From positions 1-29,627 of the forward strand of contig DASTYI010000155.1 in the NCBI GenBank assembly GCA_035765045.1: a stretch of DNA of 29,627 nucleotides. The letters run 5' to 3'. The DNA is from Iamia sp035765045. GTDB taxonomy: Bacteria; Actinomycetota; Acidimicrobiia; Acidimicrobiales; Iamiaceae. Below, in pieces: positions 15,536 to 22,481 of the stretch. The notes beneath the pieces were generated by a model that was not told the origin of the DNA, searched no databases, and saw only the letters and a list, made by a program, of their open reading frames with translations. The position numbers and the translations under genes were made by a program. How positions within the stretch are numbered: the stretch's first letter is position 1; every line of letters starts with the position of its first letter.

Positions 15536-15976
15536 TCATCGGCGAGCGGGTGCCGGGCCTCCGGGAGCCGAGGGCGTCGCGCTGAGGAGGTAGCCCTGGC
15601 GGCGGACGATCCGCAGGCCGGTGACACCGAGGGCGAGGGCACCGGACACCTCGGCGAGCACCGCCACCCAGGTGAGGGTGTCGACGTCGCCACCGGGGAG
15701 CGGGTCGCTCAACCGCCCCCAGTCGGGGAGGAGGTGGGTGGCCGAGACCCCGACGGCGATGGCCAGGCCGCCCGCCGCGGCGGCGAAGGGGGCGAGCGGG
15801 TGCCGGGTGGCCACCAGGGTCAGGATCACCGCCGAGGCCATGGCGACGACCAGGCCGCCGGTGTTGACCTCGTCGGTGATGGCGTCGAGGCCCCGGCGCA
15901 CGTGGTCGGCGTTGTGGACGGCGAACCCGGCGGCGAAGGCCAGGGCGGCGATGCGGAGCGGGCGGTGGTCGACCAT
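15536..15976 (-). CDS. Small four-helix membrane protein, unknown function
   Basis: A 146-aa integral membrane protein with about four hydrophobic segments: IAALAFAAGFAVHNADHV, LVVAMASAVILTLVATRHPLAP with FAAAAGGLAIAVGVSATHLL, and LTWVAVLAEVSGALALGVTGL. A His/Asp cluster (VHNADHVRRGLD) sits near the end of helix 1. I do not recognise a named family. The ATG at 15976 is preferred over upstream in-frame starts because GAGGAGA lies 7 bases before it. It is divergent from a TetR regulator with an operator in the 65-base gap, so it is the likely regulated target. Drug or solvent response is possible by analogy with LmrA/YxaF targets, but this protein is not a recognisable transporter. Confidence 0.72.
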   Translation of the reverse strand: MVDHRPLRIAALAFAAGFAVHNADHVRRGLDAITDEVNTGGLVVAMASAVILTLVATRHPLAPFAAAAGGLAIAVGVSATHLLPDWGRLSDPLPGGDVDTLTWVAVLAEVSGALALGVTGLRIVRRQGYLLSATPSAPGGPAPARR

Positions 15977-16001
15977 GGCGGGTCTCCTCGACTCGACTAG
16001 A

Positions 16002-16013
16002 TAGATCGCTCTA
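16002..16013. promoter_or_regulatory. LmrA/YxaF-type operator (TAGATCGCTCTA)
   Basis: TAGA-TCGC-TCTA is an inverted repeat matching the core of the published Bacillus LmrA/YxaF box (TAGACCGnTCTA) at all but one specified position. It lies in the divergent gap, 28 bases before the TetR ATG and 25 before the membrane-protein ATG. It overlaps the -35 region expected for the TetR promoter and the predicted start of transcription in the other direction. It should repress both genes. A second CTAGA half-site is at 15997-16001. Confidence 0.6.
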
Positions 16014-16027
16014 GCGAGGATCCTAGG

Positions 16028-16033
16028 TAGCAT
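16028..16033 (+). promoter_or_regulatory. Leaderless -10 (TAGCAT) of the TetR gene
   Basis: TAGCAT ends 8 bases before the ATG at 16042; TAGGTA at 16024-16029 is an overlapping alternative. The operator at 16002-16013 covers the -35 position. Confidence 0.45.
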
Positions 16034-16041
16034 CGAGCCCC

Positions 16042-16620
16042 ATGGCCAGCCCGAGCACCCGCGACCGGATCGTCGACGCCGGCGCCGCCCTCTTCCTCCA
16101 CCAGGGCTACGTGGGCACGGGGATGAAGCAGATCGTCGCCGCCTCCGGCGCCCCCTTCGGCTCGGTGTACCACCACTTCCCCGGGGGCAAGGAGGAGCTG
16201 GGCGTGGCCGCCGTCCGCCACGCCGGGGCCGGCTACGCCGCCCTGGTCGGGGCCACCCTCGACGAGCACGACGACATCGTCGAGGCCGTCGCCGCCGCCT
16301 TCGCCGGGGCCGCCGAGCACCTGCGGGCCAGCGGGTGGGCCGACGCCTGCCCGATCGCCACCGTCGCCCTCGAGGTGGCCGGCACCAGCGAGCCGCTCCG
16401 CCAGGCCTGTGCCGACGTCTTCGAGTCGTGGTTCGTGGGCCTGGCCGCCCACTTCGAGGCCGCCGGCATCGCCCCCGACCGGGCCCGGCCCCTCGCCCAG
16501 GTCGTCCTCTCGCTGCTCGAAGGTGGGTTCCTCTTCGGCCGCACGGCCCGCAGCACCGAGGCCCTGGACGCCGCCGGCCCCGCCGCCGCGGCCGCCGTCC
16601 GCGCCGCCCTGGCCTCCTAG
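16042..16620 (+). CDS. TetR-family regulator, LmrA/YxaF-like
   Basis: A 192-aa TetR repressor. The N-terminal HTH spans about 8-55 (RIVDAGAALFLHQGYVGTGMKQIVAAS..., GAPFGSVYHHFPGGKEEL). The ligand domain has the CPIATVALEVAGTSEPLRQAC block that is characteristic of LmrA/YxaF-like regulators. In Bacillus those proteins repress multidrug or flavonoid-responsive genes. Here an LmrA/YxaF-type box lies in the intergenic region to the divergent membrane-protein gene, so autoregulation and control of that gene are inferred. The stop TAG overlaps the minus-strand stop of the next gene. The ATG fits both the usual family start and the leaderless -10. Confidence 0.9.
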   Translation: MASPSTRDRIVDAGAALFLHQGYVGTGMKQIVAASGAPFGSVYHHFPGGKEELGVAAVRHAGAGYAALVGATLDEHDDIVEAVAAAFAGAAEHLRASGWADACPIATVALEVAGTSEPLRQACADVFESWFVGLAAHFEAAGIAPDRARPLAQVVLSLLEGGFLFGRTARSTEALDAAGPAAAAAVRAALAS

Positions 16621-16626
16621 GAGGCC
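16611..16626. repeat. Perfect 16-bp palindrome at overlapping convergent stops
   Basis: GGCCTCCTAGGAGGCC is self-complementary with no spacer. Its central CTAG supplies the TAG stop of the TetR gene (16618-16620) and of the opposite-strand gene (16619-16617). With no loop it makes a poor RNA terminator, so it may simply follow from both genes ending in similar codons. Confidence 0.5.
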
Positions 16627-18146
16627 GAGAGGCGCGTCAGCAGGGTGCGGGTGACCTGCTCGACGGTGGGGTCGGTGCCGGCCAGGCCGTGGGCCCAGTC
16701 GGTGCTGCCCGAGGTGACGACGACGCCCCCGGCCGGCGAGGTGTAGGTGCCGAGCACGGCGTGGCCGTGCGCCACCCGCAGCACGTCCTCGGGGGTGCGC
16801 CCGCCCCCGGCGATGCGGGCGGCGATGAACTCGACCTCGGAGGGCTCGTCGGGGTGCGGCGGACGGGTGGCGGTGGTCCGGGTGAAGTGGGGCGCGGGGG
16901 CGGTGCCGAGGATGGTGAAGCCCTCGGGCGTGCCGTCCTCGTGGGTGGGGTGGGGCAGGCCGTCGACGTAGGTGAAGGCGCAGCCGTCGCACTCGTAGCC
17001 GACGACGGTGCCCTCGGCCCCGAGCAGGTCGCCGTAGCCGAGGCCGGTCCCCTCGAAGAGCCAGTGGTCGGGGCGGTGGACGGTGTAGGCGCCGGCGCCA
17101 CGGGTGGCCCGCTTGCCGATCCGGTGGTAGCCGCCGCGGGCGAAGCTCACTCCGGTCATGGCGTTCTCGGGCCGGCCGATCTCGCGGTCCGACCACATGC
17201 TGGTGAGCTCGCCGATCCGGTCGGTGCCGTAGACCGGGTCGGACTTGAAGCGACCCTTGTACCCGACCATCGTCGCCGCCGGCCCCTCGGGCGTCGGGTC
17301 CTCGAACCGGACCTGCCAGAACGACGTGTTGCCGGAGAGGAAGGCGGCGTTGCCCCCGGCGGCGATGTGGCCCTCGACGGTGTCGCGCATCCCGGCCGAC
17401 CAGTACTCGTCGTGGCCGACCGAGAGGTACAGCGGGTAGGCGCCCGGGGCCAGCAGGCCGGGGTGGTCCTCCAGGTCGACGTTGGTGACCACGTCGACGG
17501 CGTAGCCCTCCCGCTCGGCCCAGTGCAGGAAGGGCAGCTCCCAGTCGGGCCAGCCGGCCGACCCGGCGTAGGGCGAGAGGTGGTGGGTCGCGAGGTAGCC
17601 CCGGTGGGCGTTCATCTCGGGGTCGGCGGGGCCGACCGAGGTGACCCGGCGGCCGACGCCGGGCGGCTTGTGGAGGTAGCCCCGGGCCATCGGCCGCTGG
17701 AGCGAGACGTGGGTGCCGCCGGTGTAGAGGTTCCGGCCGCCGGTGTCGTTGTAGGCGTGCCAGGTGTTGGTCGACAGGGCGAGGAGGATCGGGGCGGTCG
17801 GGGCCCCGGTCGGGGGGCGGACCACGAAGAAGGCGTGGCTGCGGCGGCGCTTCCCGTCGACGTCGATCTCCAGGACGACCTCGTAGTAGCCGCTCCGCCA
17901 GGCCGGGTCGACGTCGAGCACGACCGCGGCCGGCCAGCCACAGCCCTCGCGGTCGGCGCCCTGGGGCATCGGGTGGTCGTCGACCGGGACGTCGGCCAGG
18001 GTGCGGACCACCTCGCGCCGGCCGCCCACCCGGGCGACCTCGACGCCGACCGGCCGGCCGCCGGACGAGGACAGGTGCAGCCCGACGGTGCCGCCGCCCG
18101 TCACGCTCTGGGGCCAGCAGTACCCGGACACCGTGTGATAGGCCAC
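16617..18146 (-). CDS. N,N-dimethylformamidase beta-subunit-like (DMFA2_C domain) protein
   Basis: A 509-aa protein resembling the large-subunit C-terminal domain of N,N-dimethylformamidase. Family-like blocks include LSTNTWHAYNDTGGRNLY (~145-162), the YLSVGHDEYWSAGMRDTVEGHIAAGG stretch, FLSGNTSFWQVRFE, MWSDREIGRPENAMTG and HWLFEGTGLGYGDLL, the last resembling a ThuA-like/glutaminase-like core. The ~130 N-terminal residues look like a beta-sandwich (VGLHLSSSGGRPVGVEVARVGG). DMFase cleaves dimethylformamide with a small alpha subunit; no small subunit is adjacent, so the true substrate is unknown. No signal peptide is seen. GTG at 18146 lies 6 bases after a leaderless -10 (TAGCGT). Confidence 0.75.
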   Translation of the reverse strand: MAYHTVSGYCWPQSVTGGGTVGLHLSSSGGRPVGVEVARVGGRREVVRTLADVPVDDHPMPQGADREGCGWPAAVVLDVDPAWRSGYYEVVLEIDVDGKRRRSHAFFVVRPPTGAPTAPILLALSTNTWHAYNDTGGRNLYTGGTHVSLQRPMARGYLHKPPGVGRRVTSVGPADPEMNAHRGYLATHHLSPYAGSAGWPDWELPFLHWAEREGYAVDVVTNVDLEDHPGLLAPGAYPLYLSVGHDEYWSAGMRDTVEGHIAAGGNAAFLSGNTSFWQVRFEDPTPEGPAATMVGYKGRFKSDPVYGTDRIGELTSMWSDREIGRPENAMTGVSFARGGYHRIGKRATRGAGAYTVHRPDHWLFEGTGLGYGDLLGAEGTVVGYECDGCAFTYVDGLPHPTHEDGTPEGFTILGTAPAPHFTRTTATRPPHPDEPSEVEFIAARIAGGGRTPEDVLRVAHGHAVLGTYTSPAGGVVVTSGSTDWAHGLAGTDPTVEQVTRTLLTRLSAS

Positions 18147-18152
18147 ACCCGA

Positions 18153-18158
18153 ACGCTA
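18153..18158 (-). promoter_or_regulatory. Leaderless -10 (TAGCGT) of the DMFA2_C gene
   Basis: Minus-strand TAGCGT lies 6 bases before the GTG at 18146. The 18169-18196 hairpin lies just upstream, about where the -35 would fall. Confidence 0.45.
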
Positions 18159-18168
18159 CATGTGGGTT

Positions 18169-18196
18169 GGTGCTGGCCCGGCGCCAGGCCAGCACC
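18169..18196. repeat. Perfect 10-bp inverted repeat
   Basis: GGTGCTGGCC (18169-18178) and its exact complement (18187-18196) flank an 8-base spacer. It sits 11 bases upstream of the DMFA2_C gene's -10 element, between divergent genes. It is therefore not the end of either gene; an operator or a structured leader is more likely. Confidence 0.55.
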
Positions 18197-18204
18197 TTCC
18201 CCAT

Positions 18205-18233
18205 GTCGGGCAGGAAGCGGGATCCTGCCCGAC
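18205..18233. repeat. Perfect 11-bp inverted repeat
   Basis: GTCGGGCAGGA (18205-18215) and TCCTGCCCGAC (18223-18233) are exact complements around a 7-base spacer (AGCGGGA). It starts 8 bases after the previous hairpin. Two perfect palindromes of different sequence in 65 bases suggest regulatory sites or a structured RNA. The region from here to 18374 otherwise holds a TTGACA at 18289-18294 and a small CTGCTC-TTCGT-GAGCAG hairpin at 18322-18338. Confidence 0.55.
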
Positions 18234-18374
18234 GTCAGCATACGCCATTTGTCAAGTCGACGGAGCGTCAGGTACGTCGGAGACGTGTTTGACATTTCTG
18301 ACACTCTCTGCGACCCTCCAACTGCTCTTCGTGAGCAGCACGACGGTGGATACGGCTCCCGGGAGGGGACGACG

Positions 18375-18524
18375 GTGGACGAGGTGGACGAGACGCGCCC
18401 CGACGAGGCGCGGCGGCGCTTCGACGTGCGGGCCGAGGCCGAGCGGCGACCCCCCGACCCGTCCCCTCGGACCACGAGGTTCCGGCCGACCCCCCGCCGG
18501 GAGGGCCGCCCTGTGGGAGGGTGA
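18375..18524 (+). CDS. Small acidic/Arg-Pro-rich ORF (49 aa), candidate
   Basis: A short open frame starting GTG at 18375, six bases after a strong GGGAGGGG (18361-18368), and ending TGA 18522-18524, four bases before the ATG of the next gene. The N-terminal half is charged and probably helical (VDEVDETRPDEARRRF). The C-terminal half is Pro/Arg-rich and probably disordered. Placement and ribosome binding site suggest a translated, coupled leader or a small protein acting with the HEAGH protein. Sequence composition alone is not convincing in such GC-rich DNA, so this is tentative. No homologue recognised. Confidence 0.35.
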   Translation: MDEVDETRPDEARRRFDVRAEAERRPPDPSPRTTRFRPTPRREGRPVGG

Positions 18525-18528
18525 CCCG

Positions 18529-19008
18529 ATGGGGACCACCGAGGCGATCGTCGCCTTCCTCGACGACATCGGCATCCCCGTCCGCACCGGCCCGATCACC
18601 GGGCCCACCGCCGTCCCCGGCATCACCATCGCCGACGGCGGCCTGCTCCGGGACCCGGACGTCGCCAGCCACGACGGCGACCTGCTCCACGAGGCCGGCC
18701 ACCTCGCCCTGCTCCCGCCGGCCGAACGGGCCACCGCCACCGGCGTGCTCCCGGCCGAGGCCGGTGCCCTCGAGCTGGGGGCCATCTGCTGGTCGGTCGC
18801 CGCCGCCCACCACCTCGGCCTCGACCTCGCCTGCGTCTTCCACGCCGACGGCTACCGCGGCGACAGCGCCTGGTTCATCGAGACCTACGGCTCCGGCGCC
18901 GCCCCCGGCCTCCCCCTGCTCGAGTGGACCGGCCTGGCCTGGGCCCCCGGCACCGAACCCCCCGGCGAGTCCCCCTTCCCCGCCATGCGCCGCTGGCTGC
19001 GCGCCTGA
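18529..19008 (+). CDS. Conserved hypothetical protein with HEAGH (HExxH) motif
   Basis: A 159-aa cytoplasmic protein. Its most striking part is GDLLHEAGHLALLPPAER (~44-61), which holds an HExxH-type zinc-protease motif, preceded by PGITIADGGLLRDPD. I recall similar small proteins in other bacteria with the same GDLLHEAGHLA...P block and no known function. The rest includes GAICWSVAAAHHLGLDL and a Gly/Pro-rich C-terminus (FHADGYRGDSAWFIETYG). The third metal ligand cannot be assigned. ATG at 18529 is chosen because GGGAGG (18515-18520) lies 8 bases upstream and the N-terminus MGTTEAIVAFLDDIGI looks like a natural family start. Possible roles: a small metalloprotease of the ImmA/IrrE kind, or a structural remnant of one. 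Confidence 0.7.
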   Translation: MGTTEAIVAFLDDIGIPVRTGPITGPTAVPGITIADGGLLRDPDVASHDGDLLHEAGHLALLPPAERATATGVLPAEAGALELGAICWSVAAAHHLGLDLACVFHADGYRGDSAWFIETYGSGAAPGLPLLEWTGLAWAPGTEPPGESPFPAMRRWLRA

Positions 19009-19224
19009 CCGGGCGGCACCGTGCGCCAGGATGCGCGGACCGCCGGATGCGGGCGCTCGCCGACGTCCAGACGGTACGGTCTCGCACCACCGGCACCCGG
19101 GGCGTGGCCTGACCTGCCGCTCGCTGCTCGGGATCGCCCGGCGCCACGTCGAAGCGGGAACCCTTCGGGGCCCCGCGGGCAATAGCCCTTGGGATGTGTG
19201 TGCTCCGGGAGGGGAAGGGCCGGC

Positions 19225-19791
19225 GTGGCTGTCGATGACGACAACGGAGACGGTGCGGACACCGGCTTCGGCGCGGTCTACGTCGAGCACGTCGATGCCA
19301 TCTACGGGTTCCTCGCCCGTCGCGTCGGGGCCGAGCTGGCCGAGGACCTGACGGCGCAGACGTTCCTCGAGGCGCTCGCCCGCCCCGATCGCTACGACCC
19401 CGAGCGTGGCCCCATCGGCCCCTGGCTCTACGGCATCGCCGTGAACCTCCTGCGCCGCCACTACCGCCAGGAGGAGCGCGGCCTGCGCGCCATCGCCGCC
19501 TACGCCGGCCGTCCGTCGGTGGCCGCCGAGGACGACGAGGAGCGGAGCGACAACCGTCTCGTCGCCGAAGGACGATGGCCGAAGATCGCCGGTGCGCTGC
19601 TCGACATGGGTCCGGGCGAGCGCGACGTGCTGCTGCTCTACGCCTGGGCGGACCTGACCTACCGCGGGGTCGCCGGTGTCCTCGACGTCCCGGTCGGCAC
19701 CGTCCGGTCGCGCCTCAGCCGGGCCCGAGGACGTCTGATCGCGGCCCTGACCGATCCCCCGTCCGGCGACCAGAGCGGCCGCCGACGGTGA
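19225..19791 (+). CDS. ECF-type RNA polymerase sigma factor
   Basis: A 188-aa sigma-70 family factor. Region 2 is at about 12-75 (FGAVYVEHVDAIYGFLARRVG, AEDLTAQTFLEALARP, WLYGIAVNLLRRHYRQ). Region 4 is at about 125-178 (LLLYAWADLTYRGVAGVL, VPVGTVRSRLSRARGRL). The GTG at 19225 is chosen because GGGAGGGG/AAGGG lies just upstream; an earlier in-frame start (19189) would add an unlikely MGCVCSGRG segment. It overlaps by 4 bases (GTGA) the next gene, a single-pass membrane protein, the usual setting for a sigma factor and its membrane partner. A GGGAACC at 19156-19162 resembles a generic ECF -35 element, but no convincing -10 follows. Confidence 0.88.
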   Translation: MAVDDDNGDGADTGFGAVYVEHVDAIYGFLARRVGAELAEDLTAQTFLEALARPDRYDPERGPIGPWLYGIAVNLLRRHYRQEERGLRAIAAYAGRPSVAAEDDEERSDNRLVAEGRWPKIAGALLDMGPGERDVLLLYAWADLTYRGVAGVLDVPVGTVRSRLSRARGRLIAALTDPPSGDQSGRRR

Positions 19792-20747
19792 AGGGGCGCG
19801 ACGACCGCATCTTCGCCCTCCTGCGGGCCTTCCGGGCGGACGAGGCCCGCATCGACGACGCCATCCGGTCCCGCATCTGGGCCGACATCGTCGAACACGA
19901 CCCCGAAGCCGCGCTCTGGCTCGACACCCTCGACCGGGGTGCCCGCGTCGGCCACCTCCGCCGCCGGGCGGCGCGGCCGGCGCGGATCATGGCGGTGGCC
20001 GCGGTCCTCGTCCTGCTCGCCGTCGTCCAGCTGGCCCTCCACTCGACGGGCCCGAGCGAGCAGCCGTTCGTCTCCGCCGGGCCGTCGACCACCGTCCCCA
20101 TCCCCCGTGACCTCGACGACCTCGCCGACCGGGTGACCCTCATGCTCCCCGAGGTCCTCGGGGAGACCGAGGACACCCGGTACACCTACCTGCGCGGCGT
20201 CCACACCGGCCAGGCCGACCCCACCAGAGCGGTGCAGACCTTCGTCGAGCAACGGTGGGTCGCAGCCGACGGCAGCGGGCGAGAGCTGATCGACAACGAG
20301 AGCACCGGCCGAGCCCCTGACGAGCACCGGCGCGGCCCCGGCTTCTTCAACTTCGGGCCCCTCACGCCCTCGGCCATCGTCTCGCTGCCCGACGACGGAC
20401 AGGTCGTCCTGGACAGCATCAGCCGCGACCCCGATCCGGTCGCCGGCGACGGCGAGACGGCGCTGGCGCTCGTCGAGCTCCTCACCTACGCCGGCTTCCC
20501 GGGGCCGGCGCGAGCCGGTGCGCTCCGGGCCCTCGACCGACTCGGCTTCGAGCCTGCACCCGGTCCCGATCCGGCGCCTACGCTGTGGCGCGTGGAGGGA
20601 CCAGGCCCGGATGGGTTGAGGGTGCAGGTCGACTTCGACCTGCACACCGGTGAGGTCGCTGCCTGGACGCGCCTGACGCCGGGCGGCGGCTTCATCCGGT
20701 TGACGAACATCGAGACCGATCTCCGACCGGATTCCCAGGGCCCCTAG
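19788..20747 (+). CDS. Membrane-anchored sigma-factor partner (anti-sigma-like)
   Basis: A 319-aa protein with a cytoplasmic N-terminus of about 65 residues (DDRIFALLRAFRADEARIDDAIRSRIW, then an Arg-rich stretch RRRAARPAR), one membrane helix (IMAVAAVLVLLAVVQLAL) and an external domain of ~230 residues. The arrangement and overlap with the ECF gene match the 'CU044_5270'-like proteins that follow actinobacterial ECF genes. No HxxxCxxC zinc anti-sigma motif is present, so anti-sigma function is inferred from position. The external region includes LLTYAGFPGPARAGALRALDRL and a C-terminal segment with VDFDLHTGEVAAWTRL. GTG at 19788 overlaps the sigma stop. Confidence 0.75.
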   Translation: MKGRDDRIFALLRAFRADEARIDDAIRSRIWADIVEHDPEAALWLDTLDRGARVGHLRRRAARPARIMAVAAVLVLLAVVQLALHSTGPSEQPFVSAGPSTTVPIPRDLDDLADRVTLMLPEVLGETEDTRYTYLRGVHTGQADPTRAVQTFVEQRWVAADGSGRELIDNESTGRAPDEHRRGPGFFNFGPLTPSAIVSLPDDGQVVLDSISRDPDPVAGDGETALALVELLTYAGFPGPARAGALRALDRLGFEPAPGPDPAPTLWRVEGPGPDGLRVQVDFDLHTGEVAAWTRLTPGGGFIRLTNIETDLRPDSQGP

Positions 20748-20816
20748 GCGACCCCCGGCGCCAACGGACCCGGCGGCTCCTCCACTCCCCATCGTCACAG
20801 CACACCAGGAGCACCC

Positions 20817-21317
20817 ATGACCGCCCGTCCCCACCCGGGGTTGACGCTCGCCGTCGCGGCCGCCCTCGCCGGCGCCACCCCGCTGACCGCCCCCGCCTCC
20901 GCCGACGAGCCGCTCGTCGAGCACTGCTACACCACCGCCCTCACCGACGAGCAGGTCGCCGACGGCGAGGTGTCGGAGGTCGACTGCTACTGGGCCTCGC
21001 CCGACGATCCCCCGATGCAGAGGCGGGGCGGCGGCATCACCTACGCCGTCGTCTACGACACCACCCAGTACGGGAGCTTCCTGTTCGTCAACAGCCCGGC
21101 CGGGGCCACTACCTGCACGGGCGGCTCGACCGTGTTCTCGGCGGGGCACCCCTGGGACAACCGGATCAGCAGCACCGAGCTGTGGGCCTGCGGCGCGGCC
21201 AAGCACCACCAGTGGTCCAACTTCACGGGCAACAACCAGCTGGTCCTCGGTGCCGGCTACACCCCCATGAACAGCACCATGAACAACGCCACCTCGTCGA
21301 TCACCTACGCCCCGTAG
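20817..21317 (+). CDS. Secreted small protein, beta/gamma-crystallin or I36-inhibitor-like
   Basis: A 166-aa exported protein. The signal peptide is MTARPHPGLTLAVAAALAG... with cleavage near ASA-DEP (~residue 30). The mature part has four or more cysteines, a Tyr-rich YAVVYDTTQYGSFLFV strand pattern and HPWDNRISSTEL, which resembles the W-N/D-x-x-SS motif of beta/gamma-crystallin-like peptidase inhibitors (family I36). That assignment is tentative. AGGAG at 20807-20811 supports the ATG. It lies 69 bases after the sigma/anti-sigma pair on the same strand and could be one of its targets (inference). Confidence 0.65.
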   Translation: MTARPHPGLTLAVAAALAGATPLTAPASADEPLVEHCYTTALTDEQVADGEVSEVDCYWASPDDPPMQRRGGGITYAVVYDTTQYGSFLFVNSPAGATTCTGGSTVFSAGHPWDNRISSTELWACGAAKHHQWSNFTGNNQLVLGAGYTPMNSTMNNATSSITYAP

Positions 21318-21387
21318 ACGTCGCCCGCGGGCCGGCCCCACGGGCCGGCCCGCTCGGCCACCCGGGACCTCGGCGCACCGGCCGTTG

Positions 21388-21393
21388 TACGGT
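21388..21393 (+). promoter_or_regulatory. Candidate -10 (TACGGT) of the Ig-like surface protein gene
   Basis: TACGGT lies 32 bases before the ATG at 21426. Unlike the leaderless cases it would leave a short leader containing GAGG. Confidence 0.3.
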
Positions 21394-21425
21394 GAGGCCC
21401 CCCAGCTCGTCGACCGAGGTGAGGC

Positions 21426-22481
21426 ATGGCCTGCCGCTCGCTGCTCTGGATCGCCGCCGTGGTGGCCGTCGGCGCAGCGGTGGCGGACCCCTCGCTCGCC
21501 GGCGTCGAGCCCGACGCCGGGTGGACCGTCACCGTCGACGAACCGACCGCCGAGGCCGTGGTCGACTCCAAGCACCTGGTGATCCGGGGCACGGCGACCA
21601 ACGAGGCCGGCGTCGACGGCGTGACCGTGACGGCCTCGCCCGAGGGCCTGCCCCCGGCGTGCGGCCCGGCGACCGGCCCCGCCACGGTGGAGGACGACCG
21701 GTACGTGGTCGAGCTGGACGTGGGCTGCAACGGGCCGTACCGGATCGAGGTCGACGCCGAGGGCCCGGCGGGGTCCGCGACGGCCGAGCCACGCCTCGTC
21801 GGCGTCGCCGAACGCCCCCCGCAGCCCGGCCTCCCCGTCGTGGACGTGACCCCGGAGGGCGGCCTCCGACCGACCTGGGACGCCGAGGACGCCCCCGACG
21901 CCACCGGCTCGATCCTCCTGGTCGACGACCGCCAGGTCACCTTCGCCCAGGGCATCGGCGAGGCCACCCTGCCGCCGACGGACCGCCGGGCCGCAATCGC
22001 CGTGCGGACGGTGCGCTGGGGCGCCGGCGGCCCGGGCACCGCCATCGCCTCGCCCGAATCCGGCTGGGTCGTCATCGCCGAGGTCACCCCGACCGTCCCC
22101 ACCGACCTCGCCGTCCCGTCGGAGCCGCCGGACGACCCCGCGCCGCCGCCCGAAGCGGCGCGGATCCCACCACCCCCCGAGCCCAGCGCCACGACCAGCC
22201 CGCCGCCGCCGACCACCACGACGACCGTCCCCGTCGTCCCGCCGACGCCCGTGGCGACCTCCGCGGTCGTCGCCCGCGACGCCGCACCCCGCTCCGGGGA
22301 CCGAGCCGGCGCGGCCACCGCCCCCGTCGGCGGGGTGGTCCGCACCACCGACGACCGGTCGTCGGGTCTCGCCGCGCCGCTCGCCGTCCGCATCGCCCTG
22401 GCGCTGGCCGCCGTCCCGGTCCTCGTCTGGCTCCGCCACCGGGCGCTCCCTCCCGGCACCGCGGCGCGTCAACCCTCGTAG
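21426..22481 (+). CDS. Exported protein with Ig-like domain, Pro/Thr linker and C-terminal membrane anchor
   Basis: A 351-aa surface-type protein. It has an N-terminal signal (MACRSLLWIAAVVAVGAAVA), an Ig-like/cadherin-like sandwich at ~35-125 (TVTVDEPTAEAVVDSKHLVIRGTATN, VTVTASPEGL, YRIEVDAEG), a second beta-rich stretch to ~225, a Pro/Ser/Thr-rich stalk (~230-290) and a C-terminal membrane helix (APLAVRIALALAAVPVLVWL) ended by RHR. The N-out, C-anchored topology is clear. Function is unknown: adhesion or envelope structure is possible. Its last 13 bases overlap the convergent GNAT gene. No sortase LPxTG motif is visible. Confidence 0.7.
   Translation: MACRSLLWIAAVVAVGAAVADPSLAGVEPDAGWTVTVDEPTAEAVVDSKHLVIRGTATNEAGVDGVTVTASPEGLPPACGPATGPATVEDDRYVVELDVGCNGPYRIEVDAEGPAGSATAEPRLVGVAERPPQPGLPVVDVTPEGGLRPTWDAEDAPDATGSILLVDDRQVTFAQGIGEATLPPTDRRAAIAVRTVRWGAGGPGTAIASPESGWVVIAEVTPTVPTDLAVPSEPPDDPAPPPEAARIPPPPEPSATTSPPPPTTTTTVPVVPPTPVATSAVVARDAAPRSGDRAGAATAPVGGVVRTTDDRSSGLAAPLAVRIALALAAVPVLVWLRHRALPPGTAARQPS

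Noticed and set aside
18289..18330. Classical sigma-70 promoter after TTGACA at 18289
   Set aside because: A good -35 but no acceptable -10 at 16-18 bases downstream; kept only as a remark.
18160..18528. N-terminal extension of the HEAGH protein
   Set aside because: Extension is a low-complexity reading of the intergenic hairpins; a good Shine-Dalgarno and a natural start lie at 18529.
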